Shown here piece by piece: positions 20,177 to 30,739 of a DNA stretch of 64,000 nt (positions are counted from its first letter, which is position 1; each line of letters starts with the position of its first letter). Location: assembly GCF_030867095.1 (NCBI RefSeq), contig NC_081828.1, positions 220,503,978 to 220,567,977 on the forward strand, read 5' to 3'. A program made the position numbers and the translations under genes. This stretch comes from Alligator mississippiensis (Eukaryota > Chordata > Crocodylia > Alligatoridae). The notes beneath the pieces were generated by a model. The model was given only the letters and a program-made list of their open reading frames with translations. It made no database searches and was not told the origin of the DNA.

Positions 20177-21080
20177 GGGCAAGAGCTGATGGGGATGGCC
20201 AGGAGGCTCTTGGTCCTGGGCATGATCTAAACCTTCACCCTGCTGGGAGTGGGTGGCCTGGTGGGGCTCCCAGTCCCACGGGAGCCCTCAGGAAATACCA
20301 GGTCACTTACCACCCCAGTGCAAAGCGGGTTGAGGTGCCTTAACCCCAGCTCCCACATCCCTGGTGGGCGAGATCAAGCAAGGCGGGCCCAGGCTCACTG
20401 TGGAGCACTGAGACAGGGCCAGGGTTGGTGGAAGGACCTGTGGCGGTGCCCAGACCCTGCAGTGTAAGCCTGAGCCTGTGTATAGAAGCCAGAGCGAAGC
20501 CCCAGCGGGGTGGGGCCCTGAGCCTTGGGGAGCTTTTAAGGAAGCTGCAGGGGGCAGGGATAAGGGGATTGCCCAGGGAGGGTTTGGGGGCAGGGCTTGG
20601 AGCCCTGATCCCGGGGGAGGGCCTGGAGACCGAGGTGTGTGGAGTCAGAGCCCCGGGGTGTGTGGGCTTGGAGCCCAGAAGGAGTTGGAGCCCTGAGATT
20701 GTGGAAGGGGTTGGAGTCCAGTGTGTGGGCATGGGATCTGGTGTATGTTGCTTTGTGTGTGTACTGAGTAAACCCAGTGTGAGGGTGCTGGGACCAGGAG
20801 CTCGGGTGGGGAGTGGGAGTCATAGTGAGACTGGAGCTTGGGTCCGAGTGCTGGCTAGCTGAAGGGAACACCTGCAAGGCTTGGGCTGTGGTGTAGGGGA
20901 GGAACGGAGTCGCAGATAGTGCCCCCTGGCATCAGGGCGGGAAAATGGGCAGCCTCCTGCCTAATTAACACCATAATTATGTATTGACAAGACATGGCAA
21001 GCAAGAGAGGTGGATGGTTAGCCCAGAAACAGGTAGGTGGACCAATGTCTGAGTGTCCCTGGGAAGGCCCACTTGTTACA
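20177..21080 (+). mobile_element. Partial LTR of an endogenous retrovirus-like element
   Basis: Similar over its length to the LTR at 22707-23665, including 'gccccctggcatcagggcgg' (20921) and the terminal 'ttgttaca' at 21073-21080. The left end, about 170 bp of the LTR, is missing where it abuts the hAT arm. It is followed immediately by CR1 reverse-transcriptase sequence, so it also sits in a CR1. Fossil; broken; no internal genes remain. Confidence 0.75.
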
Positions 21081-21375
21081 GCCAGTCAGTCTCACCTCCA
21101 TCCCTGGAAAAGTCTTTCAAAAGATTATTAAGGATCATATCTGTGGGAGTCCAGAGGGAAAAATAATGCAGCAGGGCAACCAGCATGGATTCGTAGCAGG
21201 TAGATCGTGCCTGACTAATCTGGTTTCATTTTATGACCAGGTTTCAAAATGCTTAGACTCAGGAGTAGAGGTGGATGTCTTTTTTCCTGGATTTTAGGAA
21301 GGCCTTCGATACGGTATCTCATCCCATTCTCATAAATAAATGAAGAGGCTATAACTTATATGCTTACACAGTCCG
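21081..21375 (+). mobile_element. CR1 LINE fragment (RT)
   Basis: Encodes PVSLTSIPGKVFQKIIKDHI, NQHGFVAGRSCLTNLVSFYD and decayed palm sequence up to 'cagtccggtgggtggcaaac'. It is cut on the left by the LTR and on the right by a second CR1. The 3' end of the same subfamily appears at 23986-24200, so both pieces may be one element split by the younger CR1. Confidence 0.85.
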
Positions 21376-22706
21376 GTGGGTGGCAAACTGGCTTGGACGT
21401 CAGAGGCCCTTGGAGGGAGGCCCGGGTGAGGGAGATCCCTTACCCTCCATTGAAGCTGACCTCATGAAGGAACACCTTGACAGGCGGGATGCCTTCAAGT
21501 CAGCCGGCCCTGACGGTTTACACCCCAGGGTACTCCAGGAGCTGGCGAGCATCATAGCTCAGCCCCTGGCACGGGTCTTTGAGAGCTCCTGGAGCTCTGG
21601 TGAAGTGCCCGAACATTGGAAGAAGGCCAATGTGGAGCCTATCTTCAAGAAATGGAGGAAAGTAGATCTAGCAAACTACAGGCCCATCAGCCTGACCTCT
21701 ATCCAGGGGAAGGTCTTGGAAAAGATTATCAAAGAGGCCATCCTTAAGAGACTAGCTGATGGCAATATCCTGAGGGATAGCCAGCACGGGTTTGTTGCGG
21801 GTAGGTCTTTCTTGACCAATCTCATTTCCTTTTACAACCAGGTGACCTATCACCTGGACAAGGGAGAGGAGATTGATGTCATATATCTTGACTTCAAAAG
21901 AGCCTTCGATCTGGTTTCCCATGATCGCCTCTTGGCAAAACTGGCTAACTGTGGGCTCAACCTCACCACGATCCACTGGCTGGGGAACTGGCTCCGTGGT
22001 CGGACCCCGAGGGTGGTGGTCGATGGGAGCCAATCGTTGTGGTGCGCTGTGACCAGTGGGGTCCCTCAGGGCTCTGTCCTAGGGCCTTTATTTTTTAACG
22101 TCGTCATCAATGATGTGGACATTGGTGTCAGAAGCTGGCTGGCCAAGTTCACCAATAACACCAAACTCTGAGGTAAAGCATCCACACCTGAGGACAGGAG
22201 GGTGATCCAGGTGGATCTTGAGAACCTGATGGGCAGACGAGAACCTGATGGTGTTTAACACCAAAAAATGCAAGGTTCTCCACCTTGGGAGGAAAAACCT
22301 GCAGCATGCTTATAGACTCGGCAGTGCTACGCTGGTTAGCACTACAGATGAAAGGGACTTGGGGGTCATGACTGACCACAAGATGAACATGAGCCTGCAA
22401 TGCAATGCTGCAGCTAGTAAAATGAGCAAAATGCTGGCTTGCATCCATAGATGCTTCTCAAGCAAATCCCAGGACATCATTCTCCCGCTATACTTGGCCT
22501 TGGTGAGGCCGCAGCTGTGTCCAGTTTTGGGCCCCACAATTCAAAAAGGATGTGGAGAAGCTTGAGAGGGTGCAGAGGAAAGTCATGCGCATGATCAGAG
22601 GTCAGGAAAACAGACCTTACAATGACAGGCTGAGAGCCCTGGGACTCTTTAGCCTGGAAAAGTGCAGACTCGGGGGCTATCCAGTGGCCACCTATACGTT
22701 TATCGG
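21376..22706 (+). mobile_element. CR1 LINE with replaced RT catalytic site, 5' part
   Basis: A frame open from 21380 to 22171 shows KSAGPDGLHPRVLQELA, ANYRPISLTSIQGKVLEKII, QHGFVAGRSFLTNLISFYNQ, YLDFKRAFDLVSHDRLLAKL and [20 protein letters not shown]. Where relatives have FADDTKLWG this copy reads FTNNTKL and stop. A second stretch (22248-22706) encodes MVFNTKKCKVLHLG and RDLGVMTDHKMNMSLQC. It is interrupted by an LTR at 22707 and resumes at 23671. Confidence 0.9.
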
Positions 22707-23665
22707 TGTGGCAGGGCACAGTTTGCCGGACACTTTAGGGGCCTGAAGACAGCAGCCCGCAGGTGCCCGACGAGGGCGGTGGTCGTTTTGGATCTGGGGC
22801 TGCCCATAGAAACAGGGCAGTTCTGCTGCTGGAGGCCAGGCAACAACATCGCCTGGCTGCTGGTCTCATCCGGAGGCAAGGGAGGAGCTGCAGGGGACAG
22901 TCAGGAGGCTCCTGGTCCTGGGTACGACCTAAAACCGCACCCTGCCGGGAGTGGATGGCCTGGTGGGGCTCCCAGTGGCGCGGGAGCCCCCTGGAAATGC
23001 CACACTAGTGACCACCCCGGTGAAAGGCGGGATGGGGCGTCTTAACCCCTAGCCCCCACCACCGGGTGGGTTACCCCTTCGTAGGGTCTGGAGGGTGGAC
23101 CCTGCGAGAGAGAGAGAAAGGCCATAAACTCACGCCTGTCTGGACTTCTCCCGACTGGCCCGTGCTGGGGCCAGGACCGGAAGGGTCGACGGGCCGGGAG
23201 GGGCGCACGGCGAGGGACACCCAAGAGCCGAGGGCTGGGGGGGGGGGGGCTCCGACTGGCCTGGAGGTGGGCCACGGCTAGTAGCTGAAGGTCTCGGGAG
23301 GAGGACCACACCGGAAGAGGAGGCGGTTCAGGGAGCTGTGCTGCCCGGTATGACAGCGGATGAAACCGCCGGAGGAGAGGAATGAAGGTGGGGTTCAACC
23401 AGGAGGATTCTGGGGCCCCGTGTGTGGGCCGGTGATGATGAGAACAGCTAGATGCCATCTGCGAGGCTTGGGCTGCGGTGTAGGGGAGGAATGGAGACGC
23501 AGATAGTGCCCCCTGGCATCAGGGCAGGAAATGGGCAGCCTCCCGCTTAATTACATCGATGAACTAATTAACAACGAGGCATGGCAGGCGAGAAGGCGGG
23601 CGGTTAGCCCAGGAACAGGTGGGCGGGCCACAGTGAGATCGACCTGGAACAGGCCCCCTGTTACA
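22707..23665 (+). mobile_element. Solo LTR inserted in a CR1, 5-bp target duplication
   Basis: Begins tgtggcagggc and ends ccctgttaca (TG...CA ends), about 959 bp, flanked by atcgg (22702-22706) and atcag (23666-23670), a 5-bp duplication with one mismatch. The interrupted CR1 continues seamlessly on both sides. It therefore looks like a single LTR left by recombination between the two LTRs of an endogenous retrovirus-like element. There are no internal genes. A second, partial member lies at 20177-21080. The family is not identified; age is younger than the host CR1. Confidence 0.85.
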
Positions 23666-23670
23666 ATCAG

Positions 23671-23985
23671 GGGTGTTCACCAGGATGTGGGGGAACCTCT
23701 GTTCACCAGAGCGCCCCAAGGGATGACAAGGTCGAATGGTCACAAACTCCGCCACAACCGATTCGGGCCGGACATAAGGAAGAACTTCTTCACTGTCCGA
23801 GCCCCCGAGGTCTGTAATAGACTGCCGCCGGAGGTGGTTCAAGCGCCCACTTTGAACGCCTTCAAGACACATTTGGATGTTTATCTTGCTGGGATCCTAT
23901 GATCCCTGTGGACTTCCTGCCCCTGGGACAGGGGGCTGGACTCGATGATGCTTCGGGGTCCTTTCCAGCCCGAATGTCTATGAAA
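23671..23985 (+). mobile_element. CR1 LINE, 3' end of the LTR-interrupted copy
   Basis: Continues the CR1 of 21376-22706: [40 protein letters not shown] and LDVYLAGIL, ending in 'ccgaatgtctatgaaatc'. The reading frame remains open here although the element as a whole is broken. Confidence 0.9.
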
Positions 23986-24203
23986 TCAGGAAGAATTTCT
24001 TCACAGTAAGGATTACCAGAATCTGGAACGGGCTTCCAAGGGAGGTGGTGCTCTCCCCTACCCTGAAGGTCTTTAAGAGCAGACTGTACAAGCATCTGGC
24101 TGGGGTCATCTGACCCCTGTGCTCTTTCCTGCCCAGGGCAAGGGTCGGACTCTATGATCTGCCAAGGTCCTTTCTGACCCTAAAATCTATGAAATCTACG
24201 ACA
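23986..24203 (+). mobile_element. CR1 LINE 3' end, second subfamily
   Basis: Starts 'aggaagaatttcttcacagt', encodes [20 protein letters not shown], and ends in 'ctaaaatctatgaaatctac'. It probably belongs with the CR1 fragment at 21081-21375, with the other CR1 inserted between them and the connecting RT part lost. Confidence 0.8.
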
Positions 24204-24400
24204 CAAATGAAGGTGGCTGAATCAAATGGAGAATCTATCAATATGATATGTGAGAGAGGTCTGACAGAGCCGTGGGGAGTAAGCAGATTTAAACCACCAG
24301 CCAAAGATGCAATGAGGATGAGACTGCTGAAAAACAGGAAGAAGATGATAAACTTCAGAGTTCACATAGCTCCAGGGAGAAGCAAGAACCAGTGCTTTAC

Positions 24401-24527
24401 CCAGGAAGACGAGGGCTTGGAAATTCCTCAGCATCTGGTCCCGGTAAAGCACCTTGTCCTCGTCGTCCAGCAGCTCCCACTCCTTCCTCGTGAAGTACAC
24501 AGCCACGTCCTCAAACACCTCCCAGAG
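24401..24527 (-). pseudogene. KRAB-A box exon of inverted third copy
   Basis: A 127-bp exon on the minus strand with acceptor 'gactgcag' and donor 'g/gtaaag', the same boundaries as 1389-1515. The translation [20 protein letters not shown] then [20 protein letters not shown] keeps all KRAB-A core residues. Flanking introns also match copy 1 (24206-24400 and 24528-24942). No KRAB-B exon or finger array lies in the expected direction; only the decayed linker at 19515-19607 is left. The exon is intact but the locus is almost certainly dead. Confidence 0.85.
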
Positions 24528-24942
24528 CTGCAGTCGCATGCATTACACCATCAGTGTCTCCTCTTCCAGATGCTTCCAGCCCCACAGCCCTGTCTGGAGT
24601 CACTCTGTATTACACGTGTCAGCTTTAGCCCAGTTTATCACGTTTTATTTGCTCACTCCTTCGAGGCAGCCTAGGCAGCACTTTTAGGGGCTGGGAGCCC
24701 TGGCTCCACGTGCTCTGACAAGGCCTGCCCGTGCCAGCCCCCCTGGCTCTCTGCACGTAGGAGGGAGCTCCTGCTAATGCCAGCTTGGTGTGTTTGCAGC
24801 CTCCATCACCATAGATAGGGTTGATCTTCTTCGGGTCTCTCTGCACCCCAAATTTTTTACACCACCCGTGGTTCCTCTTGCGCTTTGCCACAGCTGTACT
24901 CCCACGCCCAACGGGACTAGTGTCTTGCTCACTGTGATGTTG
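24528..24942 (-). other. Inverted copy of the intron upstream of KRAB-A
   Basis: Reverse complement similar to 890-1388 (for example 'tttggggtgcagagagaccc' in both). Homology stops at or close to the position of the donor of the linker exon at 889; sequence beyond 24942 does not match that exon. At 24943-25320 I see only AT-rich sequence without a feature. Confidence 0.75.
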
Positions 24943-25319
24943 CTGCTTATTTTCACTTCTTAGACCCTTTCCTGTGATTACGACTCTTTGAGACTTTGCG
25001 GTATAGTCCAACTCTCTTACCTGCTACGTCTTGGATATTTTTTTAGATGTTATTAGTTGGGAGGTGTTACTTACTCTTTTTTCTTCTTACTGCACTCATA
25101 CAACAGCAACTCACACATGGACTTGCTAGGTCACCAGCTCAGTCTCCTCTTGACAACATCTGAACTTAAAGTCAGAGAGTGAATCACAATTTCATTTATG
25201 TTAATCACTTTTCTTTATTTTTCTTTTGACATTTTTTTGGAACGACAGTCAGACAATCTCTTGAAATACTGCAGGTAGTCCCCGAGCACCACTGGCGGCC
25301 ACCAACTCCGGTGATCCTG

Positions 25320-26040
25320 GGGGAGTGCTGAGACGCACCCCCAGTCCCAGGTGCAGGGGAGCCCTAAGACCTCCCCAGAGCTGGATGCAGGGAGACCCCA
25401 AGAGCCAGCAGCATTGGGGACCCCAAGACCCAACCAAAACCGGTGGCATCAGGGACCCTGAGACCCCCCACCCCAGACCCACGTGCAAGGGTCGAAACTC
25501 CCCCCAACCCAGATGCAGGGGGAACCTGAGACCCCTCTGAGCCTATGGGACCCTGGGATCCCCCCAGAGCCAAGTGTGGGGGGGACCCTGAGACGAAACC
25601 TGAGTCTGGTGCCAAGGAACCCCAAGACCCCTCCAGAGCTGTCAGTGCTGGGGACCCTAAGACCCCCCTGTCCTGGGTACAGGGGGACCCTGAGACCCCC
25701 CCCCCAGTCCTGGGTGCTGCGGCACCCCGAGACTCCACTAGAGCCGGCAGCACTGGGGACTCTGAGACACCCCCCCTAGAGCTGGGTGCCATTTGACCCC
25801 GAAACCCCACCAGAGCTGGCAGAATTGAGGACCCCGAGACCCTCCCCAGTCAGGTGTGGGGGACCCCAAGACCCAACCAGACCTGGGTGTGGGGGCACTC
25901 TGAGGTGCCCCCAGAGCTGGGTGCAAAGGGAACCTGAAACCCCACCAGAGCTGGCAGCGTCGGGGACCTCAAGACCCCAGCCCAGAGTCAGATGCGGGGG
26001 GCCCTGAGACACAACCAGACCAGCAGCATTGGGAACCTGT
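25320..26040. repeat. Minisatellite, unit about 38-45 bp
   Basis: Tandem, diverged units of the form 'ggggaccctgagacccccc' + 'agagctgg' + 'gtgcag'. About 17 units. Frames are open on both strands over long distances because unit lengths tend to keep phase, but composition is repetitive and no domain is visible. Confidence 0.9.
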
Positions 26041-26359
26041 CACCCCCGCCTGTGCTTGGGCTCGTGGTTACGGCCCAGCACTCAGGGGTGCGCAGCCCCT
26101 CAGCTCCGGGGTCAGGGGTCGCTGGGTCATGGTCATGGGGGGACCAGGGGGTCGGTTGGGTCTTTGGGGGGGTCTCTAGGCTGGGGGGCAGTAGGTGTCT
26201 AGTGGCTGGGGGGGAGCCCTGACACCCCCATTCTGCCTGCTCTGGGGCTCAGGGGTGGGCTGCAGCGCCCCGACCTCCCCTGTGCAGCAGGAGAGACCCA
26301 GGCAGGACGAGGCCATCCTGGTGATACCGCAGGGCCCAGCACCCATCGCATCAACTCCC

Positions 26360-27720
26360 TTGCAATCCTGCGGCCTGCGGGAGGGAGGGGGGTGCGGGGC
26401 CGGACGTCTGGTCCTCCGGCCAGGGCTACGTGGGCCGCGCTCATGCTGTGCCTTGCTCCCGCGCAGGCCCGAGCTGACCCCAGAGCGGGAGGACTGCGCT
26501 CCGGCTCGGGGCGACGGGCGTTGGGAAGCCTGGGCCGGGCCAAGGCTCCTGTTGGGATCAATGGGCAGGGTGCTGGCTAGGGGTCTAGCCCCCTGGCCCG
26601 GCTCAGCCCGTGGGGCAGGCGGGGGGGTTCCCTGTGTGAGCCAGCCCAGCCCCTTCCCGCACGGTCCTGAGATGGCCCGAGCCCCTCGTGGAGCGCCCCG
26701 CGGCCACCTCTGCAGGTGCCACAGCGCAGGGCCCCTGCCACGGGTCGGGCCTGGCTCCAGTCTGGACCCTTGGCACCTTGGGGAGGGCAGGGCCGCCCCG
26801 CCCCGCCCCGCCGGTCCCAGGCACGGCGCGAAACCGGCCGGCCGCGGTGGAGGGCTGCCTGGGGAAACTGAGGAGCGGCGGGTCGCCGGGGGAGCAGGCA
26901 CGGGGCGGAGGTGTGGGGGCTCTGGGGAACGGGCCTGAAGCACGGGCACCCCACACACAAGCTGCAGGCTCCGGGGGGCGGAGGAAGCGGTGTCTGGGTG
27001 CAGAGCGGGGGGGGGGGGGCACCCCCGATGGCCGCCCGCTTTTCTTCTTTCGGCAAGTGTTTCTTTCCGTCTGCACAAGTGAACGCACACCCGCGCCTGC
27101 GGCTCGGCTCCCCGCAGCACCCGCCCGCGGCGGGCCGTGCCGCGCGTGCGGCCGGCGGGGCTGAGCGGGCTCGGGGCTGCGGGCGCGGCCCGGCCCGGCC
27201 CGGCCTGCCCGTCTGGGCGCGGCCGCCTCCCCGTGTCCCCGCCCGGGGCTGGGGGGCAGTGCCGGTGCCGGTGCCGGTGCCGGCCCGTCCGGGCAGGGCT
27301 GTGCTCCCGCCGCGCGGCCTCCCGGGGACGCCGACGAGGGCTGGCCTGAGCCGGGGGCGGGGGCGGGGCGGGGGGGTCTCCGGCCCTGCGGGTCCTGCCC
27401 CAGCAGCTGCTGCCAGCAAAGGGTTAACGTGCGGGGAAGGGGGGACCTGCAGCAGGCGTGACCTGGCGCTGACGTCCTGTGACGTCATGTGTGTGATGCG
27501 AGGGGGAGGAGCCGCAGCAGCGGGCCCCCGTTTGCGCTCAGCTCCCAGCAGCCCCCGCGGGGGGCGGGGGGGGGGCAGCGCGGAGCGGTCTGGGTGCAGC
27601 CGAGCCCCGCCCGGGCAGGGGGCTCTGCCCTCACACTGTCCGGGTCTGTCTGGGAAGCATCCTGGCCGCGTGCAGTGCAGTGCAGTGCAGTGCAGTGCAG
27701 TGGTGGGGGCGGGGCCATCA
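26360..27720. promoter_or_regulatory. CpG island upstream of the SCAN gene
   Basis: High GC and many CpGs, with GC boxes, (cccgg)n near 27190, (ggtgcc)n at 27259-27284 and the pentamer tract (gtgca)n at 27670-27703. Near its right side lie two CRE-type sites (27470-27477, 27480-27487). Position and orientation fit the promoter and first non-coding exon of the SCAN-containing gene whose coding exon starts at 27940. Long GC-rich frames on both strands are not credible genes. Confidence 0.65.
27470..27487. promoter_or_regulatory. Paired CRE/ATF sites
   Basis: 'tgacgtcc' at 27470-27477 and the perfect palindrome 'tgacgtca' at 27480-27487 lie 10 bp apart, one helical turn, within the CpG island. 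TGACGTCA is the canonical binding site for CREB/ATF factors. The spacing on one face of the helix suggests cooperative binding; this is inferred, not shown. Confidence 0.65.
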
Positions 27721-27939
27721 GAGTCCTCGGCACTGGAGGGGCCATGGGGGACGGGCACGTGAGGAGATGGGGGTGGGCACTGTGGTTGGGGGTTTCTGGA
27801 GCCAGCCCGGTCCCCACAGCCCTCAAGGACGACCCCGATGCTGCTCTGAGTGGGGACAGCCGAGGCGCCAGTGCTGGGGCAGGGTCACGGTCCTGGTCTC
27901 CCACGTGCAGTGACCTCCATGCTGCCTCCTTCCCCGCAG

Positions 27940-28607
27940 CCCTGCAGCTGTGGCAGGCGCGTGCACAAGCGCAGAGCAGCGAGAGCCCAGGTCCTGGCGG
28001 GGAGGCCTCTCCCGGGGCAGACAGTGGCTGCGCTGGAGCCCGTGGCAGCGCGGCCCTTCCCGCCGCAGCCCTGCTGCAGCCGGAGGTGACGCCGGAGGAG
28101 CAGGCCCCGGGGGCTCCGGGCAGGACAAGTCCCTCGTGTCGTCCCGACTGGCACCGGGGACGCTGCCAAGGCGCGGCGGGCGCCACGTATCACCCAGCCG
28201 CCGCAGGAGGAGCCGGTGCAGCGCGGGAGATGCGGGGGCAGGCGGTGATGCAGGCCATGCAACCCCCGTCTGGGGCCGGTTCCCCCAGAGACCCCCCAGC
28301 CGGGGCCGGGGCCGAGCTCCCCGGCCCAGAGCCCTGGCGCCAGCGCTTCCGGGGCCTGCGCTACCGGGACGCCCCGGGGCTGCGGGAGGTGTGCCGGCGC
28401 CTGCAGGAGCTGTGCCGGGGCTGGCTGGAGCCCCAGCGCCGCAGCAAGGAGCAGGTGCTGGAGCTGGTGGTGCTGGAGCAGTTCCTGGCCATCCTGCCCC
28501 CGGGCATGCGGAGCTGGGAGTGGGGGCGCAGCGTGCAGACCTGCGCCCAGGCCGTGGCCCTGGCCGAGGGGTTTCAGCGGGGGCTGGAGGAGGACCAGAC
28601 GCTCCAG
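27940..28607 (+). CDS. SCAN-domain exon of zinc-finger gene copy 2
   Basis: Acceptor 'cttccccgcag' ends at 27939. The start codon is taken as ATG 28230 (A at -3; in-frame ATGs follow at 28248 and 28257). The 126 codons carry a SCAN domain at about residues 33-116: PEPWRQRFRGLRYRDAPGLR, VCRRLQELCRGWLEP, EQVLELVVLEQFLAILPP, then AQAVALAEGFQ. SCAN is a dimerisation domain of vertebrate zinc-finger proteins, related to retrotransposon capsids. The sequence after CTCCAG (28607) is 'aagact' with no GT, so a normal donor is not visible; the frame runs on to a stop at 28683-28685. Downstream exons are a linker at 28706 and others, but no fingers are found. Confidence 0.85.
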
Positions 28608-28705
28608 AAGACTGTTCCCACCTCCATGTGGTTGCGCGGTGTTGCCTCCCAGCCCCACCTCTCCCAGATCCTGGCTCTCCACTGACAGTTTTCTCTCATT
28701 CCTAG

Positions 28706-28903
28706 ATCATGAGTGTGAAAGTCAAGGAGGTGTCCACAGACGAGGTGTAGCCCTGCAGGAAACGGGTGGCTCCTGGCCAGAGCTGCCACAGGCCCGTGGT
28801 GCCGACAGGCTGCTGGAGGAGGCAGGGCAGAGGGAAACCCCGGGGCCTCGGGACAAGCCACCCCGTGTCCCCGAGGAGGAGCCCCCGCCCTGCCAGGAGT
28901 CAG
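28706..28903 (+). CDS. Linker exon after SCAN, copy 2, probably frameshifted
   Basis: Acceptor 'tctcattcctag' (28694-28705) and donor 'cag/gtgagg' (28903/28904). One frame is open throughout and reads ALQETGGSWPELPQARGADR, then EEEPPPCQESG. The first part, however, makes better sense in another frame: MSVKVKEVSTDEV followed by a stop. This suggests a small indel near 28750 in what was a continuous frame. Together with the missing SCAN donor it argues for a decaying gene. Confidence 0.65.
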
Positions 28904-29196
28904 GTGAGGCGCAGGGTGGAGGCACGCGGGGGCGAGGCTCGAATGTCTGCCCGTGCACGGGACAGGGCTGCGGTATTTGTCCCCCTGTGGCTGGGCTGGG
29001 ACAGCTCTGGTCCCTGTGGGTGGGCAGTTCCTAGGCTGAGGCCCCTGAGCTTTGTCACTGCACTCAGTGTTCACTTGCCCCCCTGAGCCCTCTGTGCCCA
29101 GTAAGGGGCTGGTGCAGGTGATGGGGAAATGAGACTCCCCCGTGGCCTCTGCCTGGTTCAGTTACAGTTAACTCAGGCCTCTGTCCTTGGTGTCAG

Positions 29197-29284
29197 GGGA
29201 ATCTGCAACAGGAGACCTGGGAGATGTCAGCAGATGAAAGCACCTGAGGCTGGTGCCCCAGACGAGGCCCTTCCCCAGGAGCAG
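29197..29284 (+). CDS. Second linker exon after SCAN, copy 2
   Basis: An 88-bp exon, acceptor 'cttggtgtcag' and donor 'gagcag/gtacgg'. The likely frame gives RRPGRCQQMKAPEAGAPDEA then LPQEQ; the other frames have stops. This frame enters in phase 0, whereas the previous exon ends in phase 1, so correct joining is doubtful. The paralogous remnant is at 216-252. Confidence 0.5.
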
Positions 29285-30065
29285 GTACGGAGCGGTGGTT
29301 CTTCCCACTCCCAGGAGCAGGAGGCACCGCTCCTCAGTGGAGAAATCTCTCTGCTGCAACATTTTGATGGGGTCAGTGGTCCAACAGATCAGCTATTCTT
29401 GTTCTCCCGGTGCCCCTGGAAGAATTTAACGTGCCCTAGAGAAGACTGACCTTGTATTTCCCTTCCCCCGTCCTTAACATACGGATGCTGATTAGGGCTG
29501 TGCAAAGCTTCGGTAGCCGATTTGATTCAGAGGAGATTCAGCCCGATTTGGCGGCCGAATCTCCGAATCCAAATACAATCGAGAGACCCATTACAAGCCC
29601 CACATCGATTCAAAGCCTCCGAATTGATTCGGAAAAGATTCGGAGATTCGGCAGGAAACAGACACTGAGAAGAGGGAGGGAGTAGAAAGACAGCTCTGAA
29701 GTTGACATCTAGCTGGCCAGTGACTGTGACCTTTCTCTGCGATCCCTTCCAGTCGCAGTGCTCTGGGGGAGGGACGTAGAAACAACATATAAGGCTGTGT
29801 GTGAACTCATCCGTGCGCCTTTTGTGAGCTGTCCGGCGTCTATCTGGGCTGCAGCAGCAGCAGCGTGTGAAGGGCTCTGGCTTGGTGGTAGGTAGTCTCT
29901 TGCCACCAAGTCCTATCCAGTCCTTTCCTATTTACCCTTGCCTGCAATCCCCATTGTTATCCATTCCTTTCACCTTATTCTTCCCCCAACATCCTCTTAT
30001 TTGTTCTCGTTAGCCTGCCTTTCTTTTTCCCCCCACAAAAAGAAATCTGTGTTTTCTTTGACAGT

Positions 30066-30735
30066 GTGTTATCATCGCTGTGCAGGAAAGATGTGGGCAG
30101 TGGAGTCCCGCAAGGCTCAGTCCTTGAACTGGTGCTATTTAGTGTCTTCATCAGTGACTTGGACAAGGGCATAGAGAGCACCTTGTCCAAGTTTGCAGAT
30201 GATACCAAAGTATGGGGCAAAGTTAACACACCAGGCGGTAGGGAACAGATCCAGGTGGGTCTGGACAGGTTGGAAAAATGGGCAGAACAAAATAGGATGC
30301 AGTTCAACAAAAACAAGTACAAAGTCTGCACCTAGGCAAAAAGACCCACCAACACACTTCCAGGCTGGCGGGGGGGTGACCTTCTCAGCAGCACAGCAGC
30401 GGAAAGGGATCTCGGAGTCATAGTTGACTCCAAGATGAACATGAGTTGTCAATGTGATGAACTGACCAACAAGGCTAACCGCACTTTATCATGCATGAAC
30501 AGATGCATGATGAACAGGTCCAGGGACGCGATGCTTCCCCTCTATGCGGCACTGGTCAGGCCGCAGTTGGAGTAAGGCATGCAGTTCTGGGCGCCGCACT
30601 TCAAGAGAGATGCGGGGAATCTTGAGCGGGTTCAGAGGATGCCACTCGTACAGTTAGAGGCCTGCAGGCAAGGCCCTGTGAAGAGAGACTGAGGGACCTA
30701 GATCTTTTCAGCCTTCGCAAGGCAAGCCGATGAAC
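30066..30735 (+). mobile_element. CR1 LINE fragment nested in hAT
   Basis: Encodes [41 protein letters not shown] and VWGKVNTPGGREQIQVGL (intact FADD), then MQFNKNKYKV and, after frameshifts, LVRPQLE-type and C-terminal RT sequence. Truncated at both ends. Confidence 0.88.
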
Positions 30736-30739
30736 TTCA

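Noticed and set aside
26176-27762. Several open frames of 250-390 codons on both strands
   Set aside because: They lie in a CpG island, overlap each other on opposite strands, and give Pro/Ala/Gly/Arg-rich translations without domains.
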